Part shown: piece by piece, positions 35,113-43,876 of the stretch
How the letters are laid out: each line of letters begins with the position of its first letter
Position numbering within the stretch: the stretch's first letter is position 1
Source of the DNA: Planctomycetota bacterium
Lineage (GTDB): Bacteria; Planctomycetota; SZUA-567; H5-PLA8
Direction: 5' to 3'
DNA length: 64,000 bases
Assembly (NCBI GenBank): GCA_027493525.1
Contig: JAOSKN010000002.1
Coordinates: forward strand, 724,288 to 788,287
The notes under the pieces: model-generated
Seen by the model: the letters and a program-made list of their open reading frames with translations, nothing else
The model's database searches: none
What the model was told of the DNA's origin: nothing
Translations under genes and position numbers: made by a program

Positions 35113-35281
35113 TTAGTACCGTGCCGCGGAAGTAACTGGCCCAATGCGCCGGGCATTTTGTTTCGGATCGAGGCGCGCCGAGGGAGCATATCGGGACGAA
35201 GATCTGTGACCGAGACGCAACGACGAGCCGGGGCAAAAGGCCCTGCGCCGTGGGTCAGGAACTTCCGCGGCGCGGTACTTA
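35113..35281. repeat. Long imperfect palindrome (MITE-like) between convergent genes
   Basis: About 170 bases whose ends are inverted copies: AGTACCGTGCCGCGGAAGT (35115-35133) against ACTTCCGCGGCGCGGTACT (35261-35279), with complementarity continuing inward past a shared GGGCATTTTG / CAAAAGGCCC core to about 35166/35228. The right end overlaps the TAA stop (35279-35281) of the minus-strand PhyH gene; the left end begins 26 bases after the sulfotransferase stop. It encodes nothing recognisable. Either a non-autonomous mobile element or a bidirectional terminator-like hairpin. Confidence 0.6.
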
Positions 35282-36046
35282 GCTCAGCGCCTCCACGATC
35301 GCCCGCTCGACCGGCGAGTATTCGGCCGGGTTCGCGCGCTTCAGGTTCATCTGTTCCTTCAGCACGATGCACGGATTGCAGATGAAGCGCACGCTCTTGC
35401 CCGTGTTGGCGCTGCGGGCGTGGCGGATGAACGGGTGGTGCAGGAACATGTCGCCGGCGCGCCCGTTGGCTTCCACGACCCGCTTGAACGGATGCTTGGC
35501 CACGCGCGCGCAGAGTTCCTTGATCTCCAGCCCCTCCGGTTCGGACTCGGCCATGATCCGCGCGGCGAGTTTGTGGGAACCCAGGTCGATGGCCGTTCCC
35601 CCGTCGCCGGGGCCGATGTCGGAGAGGATCACGATCGGGAGCAGGCCCTGGTCCCGGCTGTAAACGTGGTGGTGGAACTGGATCCCGTCCACGTGCCAGC
35701 CTTTTTCCGGCGGCTTCCAGGGCGGGGCGTCGAAGCCGGGAAAGGCGACGGGAAACCAGCCCAGCGTGTCCTTTTTCAGATAGCGTCCCGCTCCCAGCAG
35801 GTCGTCGAAGGCGTCCCAGACGCGCTGCGTCCAGGCCAGTGAGAAGGGCGGGCCGCCAAGCGCCTCGCGGATGTGGACGACCGGTTCCTTCCAGCCGCTC
35901 GGGTCGTCGGGGCGCAGCCCCATCTTTTCCCACAGCCTGGCGCGGACTTCCGCGGCAACCGAGCCCGGAAACGCCTCCCGCAGGACGACGTAGCCGTCCT
36001 CGATGAATTGTTCGATCTCGCCCTTGGAGAATACCTTGTAGCCCAT
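35279..36046 (-). CDS. Phytanoyl-CoA dioxygenase (PhyH)-family oxygenase
   Basis: Oxygenase of 255 residues: EIEQFIEDGYVVLREAFPG is the typical PhyH opening, WHVDGIQFHHHVYSRDQGLL carries the HxD pair (about 118-120), DIGPGDGGTAIDLGSHKLAA the core, and MFLHHPFIRHARSANTGKSV the distal His and 2-oxoglutarate-contacting region. Substrate unknown. AGGAG lies 7 bases before ATG 36046. It is 16 bases downstream of the permease-CPBP gene and probably part of the same transcript (39501 to 35279). Its stop codon lies in the end of the palindromic element, so the C-terminus may have been reset by that element. Confidence 0.85.
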   Translation of the reverse strand: MGYKVFSKGEIEQFIEDGYVVLREAFPGSVAAEVRARLWEKMGLRPDDPSGWKEPVVHIREALGGPPFSLAWTQRVWDAFDDLLGAGRYLKKDTLGWFPVAFPGFDAPPWKPPEKGWHVDGIQFHHHVYSRDQGLLPIVILSDIGPGDGGTAIDLGSHKLAARIMAESEPEGLEIKELCARVAKHPFKRVVEANGRAGDMFLHHPFIRHARSANTGKSVRFICNPCIVLKEQMNLKRANPAEYSPVERAIVEALS

Positions 36047-36062
36047 CTTCAGGCTCCTGGGT

Positions 36063-38251
36063 TCAGTCCGCCTGGCCGGCCAGCGGCTCGCGCTCAGGCG
36101 GGGACGCCGGTTCTTCCCGCCCGCTGTTCCGGGCCAGCCACAGGCCGGCTACGAAGAAGACCACGGCCGGCAGGAGGAATTTCAGATCCAGGAACGAGCC
36201 CTGCGGCGCGGCAAGGTCGTCGCTCATCAGCCGCTCGCCGAAGATGACGGAGCAGACGTTGTGGAGCAGGTGCAGCAGCGCCGCCGGCCAGAGGCTGCGC
36301 GACTCCCAGGTCAGCCAGGCCATCAGGATCCCCAGCAGCGCCGTGACCGGCATGCGGATCATGGGGATGTGGAACGCTCCGAAGATCAGGCCCACGGCGA
36401 GGATCGCCTGCCACTTCCCGCCCGCCTGGCGCAGTCCGCTCAGCAGGAAGCCGCGGAAGAAGTGCTCCTCGCACAGGGCCGGTGTCAACGCCATGACGAA
36501 GAGCGCCAGCGCGTCCGGAAAGCGCTGGAGCATCTCGGAGAGCTTTCGCAGTTCCTCGCCGCCGGCCTCCGGCCAGATCAGGCGCTGCCAGGCGAAGAAC
36601 TGCGCCGCGAGGATCCAGGTGGCCCCACCCAGGCACAGCGCCGCGGCGGTCGAGCGAACCGAAGGAGCGCGCCAGCGGAAGGTGCGGCGGAAATCGAGCT
36701 TCAGGTACCAGGCTGCGATGAGCGGAAAGCCCAGGATCACCGCGTACAGCGGGAGCGCGAGCGCCAGGGCGACGTACAGCGTCGAGGGCGGCTCGCCCTC
36801 GCGCAGCAGTTCGCGATTCAGGCCGCTCGAAAGGTAGAACCACGCCGGGAAAACCAGCGCCAGCACCAGAAACGCGTCTCCGAGCTTCGGGTGCGCCTGA
36901 GGCCGGAAGAAGCGCCGGCTGAGAAACAGCCGCAGCGTGCCTTGCGCTGAAAAAGAACCTCCTCGCGCGCGAAGATCCGCGCCGCCAGCGCGACCGCCGC
37001 CGCCGCGTACAGGCAGGTGCTGACCAGCACGAAGAGGAACGGTTGCAGCAGGTTGGGGCGGTCGAGGAAAAGCTCCCGGATCAGCAGTGCGGTGTTGAGC
37101 ACCGGCGCGACCAGCAGCGGGCCTTCCAGTTCGATCCCCGGAATCGTGACCACCATCAGCCCGATCATCGGCACCACGTAGATCGGCAGGACGAAAACCT
37201 GCGCCTCCTTGTAGTTCGTCGCGAAGCTGCACGCGGCCAGCATCAGCGCCGAGAAGAAGAAGCCCAGCGGCAGCAGCAGCAGCAGCGTCGCCGGCAGGGC
37301 CGACCACGGGAAATGAAAGTCCATCAGCCGGTCGGCGCCGACCGCCAGGAACGTCAGAGTGAAGCTGGTCAGATTCAGGCAAGCGTTGAGCATGGCCAGG
37401 GTGGCGACCGTCAGGAACTTTCCCGCGATCACCTCCAGCGGGCGCACCGGCGCGGCGATGAGCGTCTCGAGCGTGGAGCGTTCCTTTTCGCCCACCGTCA
37501 AGTCGATGGCCGGCGACAGGGCCCCGGTGATGAGAACGAAGATGAAGAGCAGCGGGAGCAGCGTGCCGAGCGCCGAGCCGGTTTGCTTCTCGGCGCTGGC
37601 AACGTTGTACTCGCGTCCCTCGTCGATGCGGAAGGGCAGCAGGAAGGAGTGCTCCAGGTCCCGCGCGGCGAGGCGCCGGTTCAGCACGTCCTTGCGGTAG
37701 GCGTCCAGGGCCTCGTGGAGCAGGTCGCGAGCCTGCCGGGAGCGGTGCTCGGCCCCGTCGTAGAAGAGCTGGATGTCGAGCGTCTCGGTGCGCTCGTCCG
37801 GAGCCAGGGGCGCGTCGAGCAGCGCGACGAACTCCCGCGGCACGTTCAGTATGGCCTGCAATTCGCCGGCCTTTAGCGCCTCCGTCGCGTTGGGCGAGGT
37901 CTGGAAGAGCAGTTGCGGCGCTTCCTCCGGCTCGCGCTCCGCGGCCGGCTGGAGCAGCGGCGTCTTGGCCGGGTCGTCCCCGGCCGGCCCGGGGGCCTCT
38001 TCCTCGCGGGGCAGGTAGGTCTGGACGAGGGCTTCGACCTGCGCGCGCAGTTCCGGCGGCTGCACGGCGACGCGGTACTGTTCGCTCGCGCGTTTGGCCT
38101 TCGCGACCTGCGCGGCCTCGCTGACGACCAGCATCATCAGCGGGTACATCAGCACCGGGACGATGATGGTGGCAAAGAGCGTGCGCCGGTCGCGCAGGCT
38201 GTCGCGCATCTCCTTGACGAAGACGGCGCGGACCTTGAGCAGGTCGATCAT
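36063..38251 (-). CDS. ABC-2 (NatB-like) permease fused to CPBP intramembrane protease (frameshifted as sequenced)
   Basis: About 729 residues in two parts. Residues 1-430 are a NatB/ABC-2 permease: one N-terminal helix, a large extracytoplasmic loop, and five further helices (TGSALGTLLPLLFIFVLITG onward). The rest is a CPBP (Abi/CAAX-like) protease with EEHFFR (glutamate motif), FGAFH and HLLHN. This permease-CPBP fusion is known from Planctomycetota. The frame breaks at the run AAAAA 36950-36954; one more base joins FAREEVLF to SAQGTLRLFLSRRF and gives a length divisible by three, so it is most likely a homopolymer miscall. ATG 38251 overlaps the stop of the ATPase gene (ATGA), indicating a coupled ATPase-permease pair for Na+ or drug/peptide export. 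Confidence 0.8.
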
Positions 38252-39060
38252 GCCGCGCCTCCGCCGCCCGCCACCCCGGGAAGCGCGACCTGCGGGATCG
38301 CCTCGGGATCCACGCGCGCGACCAGCTCGCGGAAGCACCCGCTAAGCCGCTCGCGGCCGGTTGTCGCGCGCAGCTCGTCCAGCGTGCCCTCGGCCAGCAG
38401 CCGGCCCTTATGGATCAGCCCGAAGCGCTGGCAGACCTCTTCCACCTCGTCGAGGTGGTGCGTGGAGATCACCACGGTCCGCCCGCCCCGCCCGGCCTCG
38501 GTAATGAACTTTAGGATGAGCTGGTTGGTCAGCACGTCGAGGCCGTTGGTGGGCTCGTCGAGCACCAGCACCGGCGGCTCGCCCACGAGCGTGCGCGCGA
38601 TTTGCACGCGCTGCTGCTGCCCCGTCGAGAAGCCCTCGCAGCGCCGGTCGGCGAATTCCCCGATGCCCAGCGCGGCGATCAGCTTCTCGATCTGCGCCTC
38701 GAGGTCCGCGCGGGGGATGCCGCGCAGCTCGCCGAAGTAGCGCAGCAGCTCGCGCGGCGTCAGGCGCCCGTACAGCCCGGTCTTGGCGGTGAGGAAACCG
38801 ATGCGGTGCTTCAGCGAGAGCGGGTCCTCGACGTGGCGAGACATGTCGAAGGCCACATGCCCGTCCACCGCCAGGCGCCCGGAGGTCGGCGCGATCAGCC
38901 CGGCCAGCATGCGCAGGGTCGTCGTCTTCCCCGCGCCGTTGGGGCCCAGCAGCCCGTAGATCTCGCCGCGACCGACCCGCAGGCTCAGGCCGTCCACCGC
39001 GCGCAGCTCGCGCCCCTCGTGGGTCAGGAAGACTTTATGGATATCCTGGAGTTCGATCAT
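38248..39060 (-). CDS. ABC transporter ATPase, NatA-like
   Basis: ATPase of 270 residues: Walker A GPNGAGKTTT (about 38-47), Q-loop near IGFLTAKTGLYGRLTPRELL, signature FSTGQQQR, Walker B VLVLDEPTNGLD and switch His in VISTHHLDE. It energises the permease-CPBP fusion with which it overlaps by 4 bases. The C-terminal extension ends in a G/A-rich tail. NatAB-type systems export Na+ or small toxic compounds. Confidence 0.9.
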   Translation of the reverse strand: MIELQDIHKVFLTHEGRELRAVDGLSLRVGRGEIYGLLGPNGAGKTTTLRMLAGLIAPTSGRLAVDGHVAFDMSRHVEDPLSLKHRIGFLTAKTGLYGRLTPRELLRYFGELRGIPRADLEAQIEKLIAALGIGEFADRRCEGFSTGQQQRVQIARTLVGEPPVLVLDEPTNGLDVLTNQLILKFITEAGRGGRTVVISTHHLDEVEEVCQRFGLIHKGRLLAEGTLDELRATTGRERLSGCFRELVARVDPEAIPQVALPGVAGGGGAA

Positions 39061-39093
39061 CCATTCGCCCGCGGGGGAGGTTCGGCGTCAAGC

Positions 39094-39501
39094 CTACGTC
39101 GAATCGGCTCGCTCCATCGTCGCGGAAGGCGCGTTGCCGTCAATGCCCGCCGGTGCCGGGCCCCTGCGGGCCTGCACCCCGGCGCGAATGCGCTCGCGCG
39201 CGCGTTCCCGGGCTTCCTCCTTCGAGATCCCCGTCAGGGGCTTGACGCCTTCCAACAGGCCCCACGTGGCCAGCGGCGGGATCAGCAGGAACAGCTCCCA
39301 GCCGGGTTGCTTGGACTCGAGGTAATTCACCACCACCCCGAGCTGCGCGCCCAACCCCAGCACCAGCACGATCGTCTGCGCCAGCGAGACTTGCATCCCG
39401 AACGAGCGCCCCATCTGCCGCGCGCGCCGGGACATCTCCTCGTACCACACGTGCCCCAGGTAAATCCAGGCCACGGCGAGCAATCCCATGATCGCCAGCA
39501 T
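39094..39501 (-). CDS. Small membrane protein, unknown function
   Basis: Protein of 135 residues with three or so hydrophobic segments (AIMGLLAVAWIYLGHVWYEE, QTIVLVLGLGAQLGVVVNYL, ELFLLIPPLATWGLL) and a basic, helical cytoplasmic tail (SKEEARERARERIRAGVQAR). No recognised family. First gene of the apparent operon that continues into the NatA-like ATPase, 33 bases further on, so it may be an accessory of that exporter. Confidence 0.5.
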   Translation of the reverse strand: MLAIMGLLAVAWIYLGHVWYEEMSRRARQMGRSFGMQVSLAQTIVLVLGLGAQLGVVVNYLESKQPGWELFLLIPPLATWGLLEGVKPLTGISKEEARERARERIRAGVQARRGPAPAGIDGNAPSATMERADST

Positions 39502-39640
39502 GCCCCGCCCCCTTGTATACGATGCCCAAGCGTTCCGCGGACGGTAAAAGCCGCGCCAATACCTTTGACGGTGGAGAGGGGCGGTGTAGACCTTACCTTC
39601 TGCTCAGACGATTCAATTTCGAACTCCAGGAGCCCCATCC

Positions 39641-40387
39641 ATGCCCAAGCCCATTGCCCTGCAACTCTACACCCTGCGCGAGAAGGCCAAAGAGGGATTT
39701 CCCCAGGTCCTCAAGACCGTGGCCGAGATCGGCTATGTGGGCGTGGAACTGGCCGGCCTTTACGGTCACCCGGCCAAGGACGTGAAAAAGATGTGCGGCG
39801 ACCTCGGCCTGACCGTCTGCAGCACGCACTCCCCCATCTTCGATCCCGCTCAGACCGACGCGGTCGTCGAGCAGGCCAACCTCTTCGGCTACCGGTACGT
39901 CGTGGGCGGCTTCGGCGCCGACCAGTTCGCCAGCCCGGCGACGATCCAGGAGGCCGCCGCCAAAGTCAACGACGCGGTCGAGCGTTTCTCCAAGCGCGGC
40001 CTCAAGGTCGGCATCCACAACCACTGGTGGGAGTACGACGCGCCGAACAAGGGCGACCTGCTCCTCGAACTCTGCCCCGGCGCCTTCCCCCAGCTCGACA
40101 TCTACTGGATCCAGACCGGCGGCGCCGACCCGGTGAAGTATATCCAGAAGTACGCCGACCGCGCTTACCTGCTCCACGTCAAGGACGGCCCCTGCGAGCA
40201 GAAACTGGCCATGACCGCCGTGGGCAAAGGCAAGGTCAACATCAAGGGCAGCCTTGAGGCCGCCGAGAAGGCCGCGACCGAGTGGTACATCGTCGAGATC
40301 GACCGAACCGACGGCGACATGGTCCAGGCCGTCCGCGACAGCTACACCTACCTGATCAAGAACGGCCTGGCGCGCGGGAACAAGTAG
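39641..40387 (+). CDS. Sugar phosphate isomerase/epimerase (xylose isomerase-like TIM barrel)
   Basis: TIM-barrel protein of 248 residues. The opening IALQLYTLREKAKEGFPQVL and the metal-site strands VELAGLYG, HNHWWEYD and LLHVKDG match the AP_endonuc_2/IolE-type isomerase-epimerase family very common in PVC genomes. It isomerises or epimerises a keto sugar or inosose; the exact substrate is unknown. AGGAG lies 8 bases before ATG 39641. Stands alone, divergent from the ABC operon. Confidence 0.85.
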   Translation: MPKPIALQLYTLREKAKEGFPQVLKTVAEIGYVGVELAGLYGHPAKDVKKMCGDLGLTVCSTHSPIFDPAQTDAVVEQANLFGYRYVVGGFGADQFASPATIQEAAAKVNDAVERFSKRGLKVGIHNHWWEYDAPNKGDLLLELCPGAFPQLDIYWIQTGGADPVKYIQKYADRAYLLHVKDGPCEQKLAMTAVGKGKVNIKGSLEAAEKAATEWYIVEIDRTDGDMVQAVRDSYTYLIKNGLARGNK

Positions 40388-40389
40388 GC

Positions 40390-40908
40390 TCAGAACGACC
40401 AGCGCGACAGCCACTTCTGCGGCTTGAAGGCCGGAATCGGCAGCGGCGTGAGCCGCTCGCCGGCGCCGGCCTTGAAGAGCGCGCGCGGATCGAGCTTCTC
40501 GCCCGTCCGGTACAGGTGCGCCAGGTACGCCCAGTCTGCCGCGAACCAGTCCGAGACCCACCGGTCCAAGTCCGCCACCCCGGCGTCGTGCATGAGCTGC
40601 AGGCTGTAGCGCGTCGCGTCCCGTTCGTAGGCGTAAATCTTCGCCAGTTCGGCGTCGGTCTTTCGGAGGCTCGGATCCTGCCCAAGCCGGCGGAATTCCT
40701 CCGAGACGTTCCACTGGACGGTGTGTCCGAAAAGATGGATCAGGACGAAGAGCGCGAGGTCGAGGTCCAGCGTGTAATCGAGCTTGATGCGCAGCCCGTC
40801 GAAGTCGCCGGTGTTCGGGTCCACGACGTCGCTGATGTTCACTTCGATGTCGTACACGTCCTCGATGCGCCGCTCCACGCGGTCGAAGGCCGTCTTGAAA
40901 TCGGTCAT
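40390..40908 (-). CDS. Conserved hypothetical protein with HxxGH motif
   Basis: Protein of 172 residues. The only conspicuous element is LFVLIHLFGHTVQWNVSEEF (about 58-77), an HxxGH pattern in a hydrophobic helix that recalls the zinc site of ImmA/IrrE-type metallopeptidases (HExxH), although the catalytic Glu is Phe-flanked and the motif is not canonical. A conserved-looking second helix KIYAYERDATRYSLQLMHDA with Glu/Asp follows. GGGAGGG lies 7 bases before ATG 40908. Whether it is an enzyme is not clear. Its stop is 2 bases from the convergent isomerase stop. Confidence 0.6.
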   Translation of the reverse strand: MTDFKTAFDRVERRIEDVYDIEVNISDVVDPNTGDFDGLRIKLDYTLDLDLALFVLIHLFGHTVQWNVSEEFRRLGQDPSLRKTDAELAKIYAYERDATRYSLQLMHDAGVADLDRWVSDWFAADWAYLAHLYRTGEKLDPRALFKAGAGERLTPLPIPAFKPQKWLSRWSF

Positions 40909-40984
40909 CGCGCGGCCCTCCCGGCGCCGGACGGCTGCCGATCCTACCTTATTATAAGCCCCACGGTCGGGGCATTTCATGGCT

Positions 40985-41797
40985 TCAGAATATGCCGGGG
41001 GCCAGGTCTTCGAACTTGTGCAGGATTCGCCCTTCCATGCCGCCTGCAACCGGCAGGATCACGCCTGTAAGGTGCCCGGCGAGATGCTCGGAGGAAAGGA
41101 AGACCAGCGCGGCGGCCACGTCTTCGGGGCGCGCGATGCTCGTGTGCGCGCGGGTCTGAAGCACGCGGCGCACGCCGGCCGTGTCCTGCAGGCCCGGCTT
41201 GGCCATGCTCGTCAGCGTCCACCCCGGGCAGACCGCGTTCACGCGCCCCTTTGGCACGAGCCGCACGATCTCGTTCTTGAGCGAGCGCGTCAGCCCGTAG
41301 GCGAGGCCCGCTTTGGCCGCCGCGTAGTCGGCGTGCCCGGCTTCCCCGAAGAGCGCCGCCGTGCTGCCGACCAGCGTCAGCGACGCGCGCTCCGGCTTCG
41401 CGCGCTCCAGATAACGGAAATACCCGCGCGCCGTGAGGAAGGCCGACGTGAGGTCCGCGTCCAGCGTGCTCCGCCAGCGTTCCAGGCTCATGCGGTGGAT
41501 CGGTTCGTCCGCCGGCGGCCAGACCCCGGCGTTGGCCACCACGGCGTCCAGGCGCCCGGCGCCGCGTTCGAGCGCCGCGTAGAGCGCCTCGACGTCGGCC
41601 TCCCGCGTCAGGTCGGCGGCGAGCGCCAGCGGCTGCCCGGGCAACTCGGCGGCGAGGCGCTCCAGGGCCGCGCGGTTGGTGTGCCCGTGCAGCGCGACCC
41701 GCGCGCCTTCGGCCGCGAACGCCCGCGCCGCGGCTTGCCCGATCCCGCCCGAGGCGCCCGTGACGAGCACGACTTTTCCTGCGAGGCCGCTGTCCAT
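40985..41797 (-). CDS. Short-chain dehydrogenase/reductase
   Basis: Classical SDR of 270 residues: TGASGGIGQAAA cofactor loop (about 13-24), ANAGVWPP, catalytic Ser in LVGSTAALFG, YAAAKAG as YxxxK (about 157-161) and VCPGWTLTSM. Oxidoreductase using NAD(P); substrate unknown. ATG 41797 has AGGA 10 bases upstream; the frame continues upstream through the repeat array without similarity. Downstream in the minus direction lies the HxxGH gene, 76 bases away. Confidence 0.85.
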   Translation of the reverse strand: MDSGLAGKVVLVTGASGGIGQAAARAFAAEGARVALHGHTNRAALERLAAELPGQPLALAADLTREADVEALYAALERGAGRLDAVVANAGVWPPADEPIHRMSLERWRSTLDADLTSAFLTARGYFRYLERAKPERASLTLVGSTAALFGEAGHADYAAAKAGLAYGLTRSLKNEIVRLVPKGRVNAVCPGWTLTSMAKPGLQDTAGVRRVLQTRAHTSIARPEDVAAALVFLSSEHLAGHLTGVILPVAGGMEGRILHKFEDLAPGIF

Positions 41798-41827
41798 CGA
41801 GTGTTTCCTATCCAAGCATTCGATTCG

Positions 41828-41950
41828 CCGCGGGGCACGCAGAGGTCGCGGAGAAAGAACTGGAACGGGCTGGGTTTGAAATCTAAGACTCCGGCTTCCC
41901 TTTAGGCTCAAACAGTCTTTGCTCTGCGTGCCCTGCGCCCTCTGCGGTGA
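41828..41950. repeat. Gene-less inverted array built of CGCAGAG-containing 9-bp units
   Basis: Left arm at about 41831-41860 contains GGGCACGCAGAGG; right arm at about 41913-41948 is its inverse, carrying CTCTGCGTGCCC and reading on the minus strand as the 9-base units CGCAGAGGG, CGCAGGGCA, CGCAGAGCA. The roughly 55 bases between encode nothing. Arrays of this CGCAGAG type are familiar from many bacterial genomes, often near four-helix-bundle genes. Lies between the SDR and aroA, both on the minus strand. Confidence 0.65.
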
Positions 41951-41957
41951 ATAAGCG

Positions 41958-43300
41958 TTACCTTCGCAAGCGCTTCAAGTCGTCGAAGTAATGCGGGTAC
42001 GTCTTCGCCACGCAGGACGGGTTGTCGATCGTCACGCCGGGCCGGCCCAGTCCGACGAGGGCCATCGCCATCGCCATGCGGTGGTCGTCGTAGGTCTCGA
42101 TGACGGCCTCGCGCGGCGTGCCCGGGTCGAGCTCGAGGTAATCCGGCCCTTCCTCGACCTTGGCCCCCAGGCGCGTCAGTTCGGCGGCGAGCGCCTTCAG
42201 CCGGTCCGTCTCCTTGATTCGCAGGTTGGCGATGTTGATGAAGCTGCTGGGGCCGCGCGCGAAGAGCGCGACGGCGGCCAGCGTCTGCGCCACGTCGGGC
42301 ATGTCGTTGAGGTCCACGTGGACCGGCTCCAGCGGCGCCGCCGGATCGCGGATCACCTCGATGCCGTAATTGCCGGCGAGGAAGCCCATGCGCACGCGGC
42401 AGCCCATCCGCGCGAGGATCTTGGCGAAGGCCGCGTCGCCTTGCGGCGAGTCCGCGCGGACGTTCGTCACCACCGCGCGACCCCCCAGGATCGCCGCCGC
42501 GGCCAGGAAGTAGCTCGAGGCGGTGGCGTCCCCCTCGACGGCGTAGTTTCCGCCGCGGTAGCGCGCGCCGTGGGTGGGCCTGAAAAGCCGGTTCCCGTCG
42601 CTGGTCGTGCCGACGCCCAAGTCGGCCATCGTGCGCAGCGTCAGCTCCACGTAGGGCTGCGAGACGAACTCGCCGACGACCTCCACCTCCAGCGGCGCGC
42701 GCGCGTACGGCGCGACCATCATCAGCCCGCTGATGTACTGGCTGGACTTCCCGCCCGAGACCTTCACGCGCCCGCCCGGCAGCCCCGCGGCGTCCACGCG
42801 CACCGGCGGGCAGCCCTTCTCGCCTTCGATGGCCACGCGCACCCCGAGGTCGCGCAGCCCGTCCACCAAGTCGTCGATGGGCCGCTGCCGCATCCGCGCG
42901 GTCCCGTCCAGGCGGAAACTCCCCTGGCCCAGGCAGAGGAACGACGTCAAAAGCGCATCACCGTGCCGGCGTTCCCAATGTACAGGTCGGCCTCGCGCGC
43001 CGGGATCTTCCCGCCCAGCCCCGCGATCCGGACCGTGAGCGCCCCCGGATCGGCGGAGACTTCGAAGCCCAGCCGGCGCAGCGCCTCGATCATGTAAAAG
43101 GTGTCGTCGGCGAAGAGCGCGCCGGTGAGCGCCAGCGGGCCGTCGGCCAGCGCGCCGAGGACCAGCGCGCGGTTGGTGATGCTCTTGGAGCCCGGCACCG
43201 CCAGCTCGAAGTCCACGCTCCCGCCCAGCGGCTCGATGGGCAGGCGCGGCGGCAGCTTCGGCTGCGGCGGGCGGGGGATTTCGACGCCCGATTCGCTCAT
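41958..43300 (-). CDS. aroA: 3-phosphoshikimate 1-carboxyvinyltransferase (EPSP synthase), frameshifted as sequenced
   Basis: Sixth step of the shikimate pathway: joins phosphoenolpyruvate and shikimate 3-phosphate. Two frames together give a complete 447-residue enzyme. The first has AVPGSKSITNRALVLGALAD and LYIGNAGTVMRF, then TGA at 42947-42949. The second continues LTSFLCLGQGSFRLDGTARM, RQRPIDDL, VSGGKSSQYISGLMM, NIANLRIKETDRLKALAAEL and IETYDDHRMAMAMAL. The break falls in the run AAAA 42949-42952; one more base gives GTVMRFLTSF, exactly the family sequence. As aroA is normally essential in free-living bacteria, a sequencing deletion is far more likely than a pseudogene. Confidence 0.9.
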
Positions 43301-43396
43301 CCCAGCAATCTACTCCGCGCGCGCGGCGATGCGACCTCAAGACGGGTTCATTTCACCCTCTCGGGAGGCCCTTGCCGAGCGCGGCGCCGAATCGGA

Positions 43397-43849
43397 TCAC
43401 TCGCGCGGGCGGAGGAACTGGATGGTGCGGAAGATGGCGGACTTGTCGTCGCGGGCGTCGGACCAGAGCACCTTCACCTCGACGTAGAACTCCTCGCCGA
43501 CCGGGAAGTCGAAGCCGCCGGGGACGGGGCGGCGGCGCGGCGTGAGGCTCTCCAGGCGCACGGTGTACTTGAAGCGCGGATCGTCCGGCCAGGCTTCGGC
43601 GGAACGCTCCGCGATCTCGCGCGGCTTGATCCCGGAGGCGAACTGGCTCTGCAGCTCGGCCAGGATGCTGGCGCCGACCAGCGTCGCATGGGTCTCGTCG
43701 CGCGCGCGCTGGTGCGTGCGCAGCGCCGAGCCCATGATCGCGAGCACCCCCGCCATCCCGAAGACCAGGATCGCACTGGCGATCAGCACCTCGACGAGGG
43801 TCATGCCCTGCGCCGCGCGCCGCCGGGGGTATCTGGGGAGTCGAAGCAT
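43397..43849 (-). CDS. GspI/PilV-like minor pseudopilin
   Basis: Minor pseudopilin of 150 residues with a type IV prepilin leader: basic leader ending in QG, then MTLVEVLIASAILVFGMAGV as the hydrophobic N-terminal helix with Glu5 (cleavage after Gly15). The remainder is a small alpha/beta domain typical of GspI. It would assemble at the tip of a type II secretion pseudopilus or type IV pilus. Last gene of the operon, 27 bases after the GspJ-like gene. Confidence 0.8.
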   Translation of the reverse strand: MLRLPRYPRRRAAQGMTLVEVLIASAILVFGMAGVLAIMGSALRTHQRARDETHATLVGASILAELQSQFASGIKPREIAERSAEAWPDDPRFKYTVRLESLTPRRRPVPGGFDFPVGEEFYVEVKVLWSDARDDKSAIFRTIQFLRPRE

Positions 43850-43876
43850 TCGATCCTGGCTCGGTTCCTGGCCACC

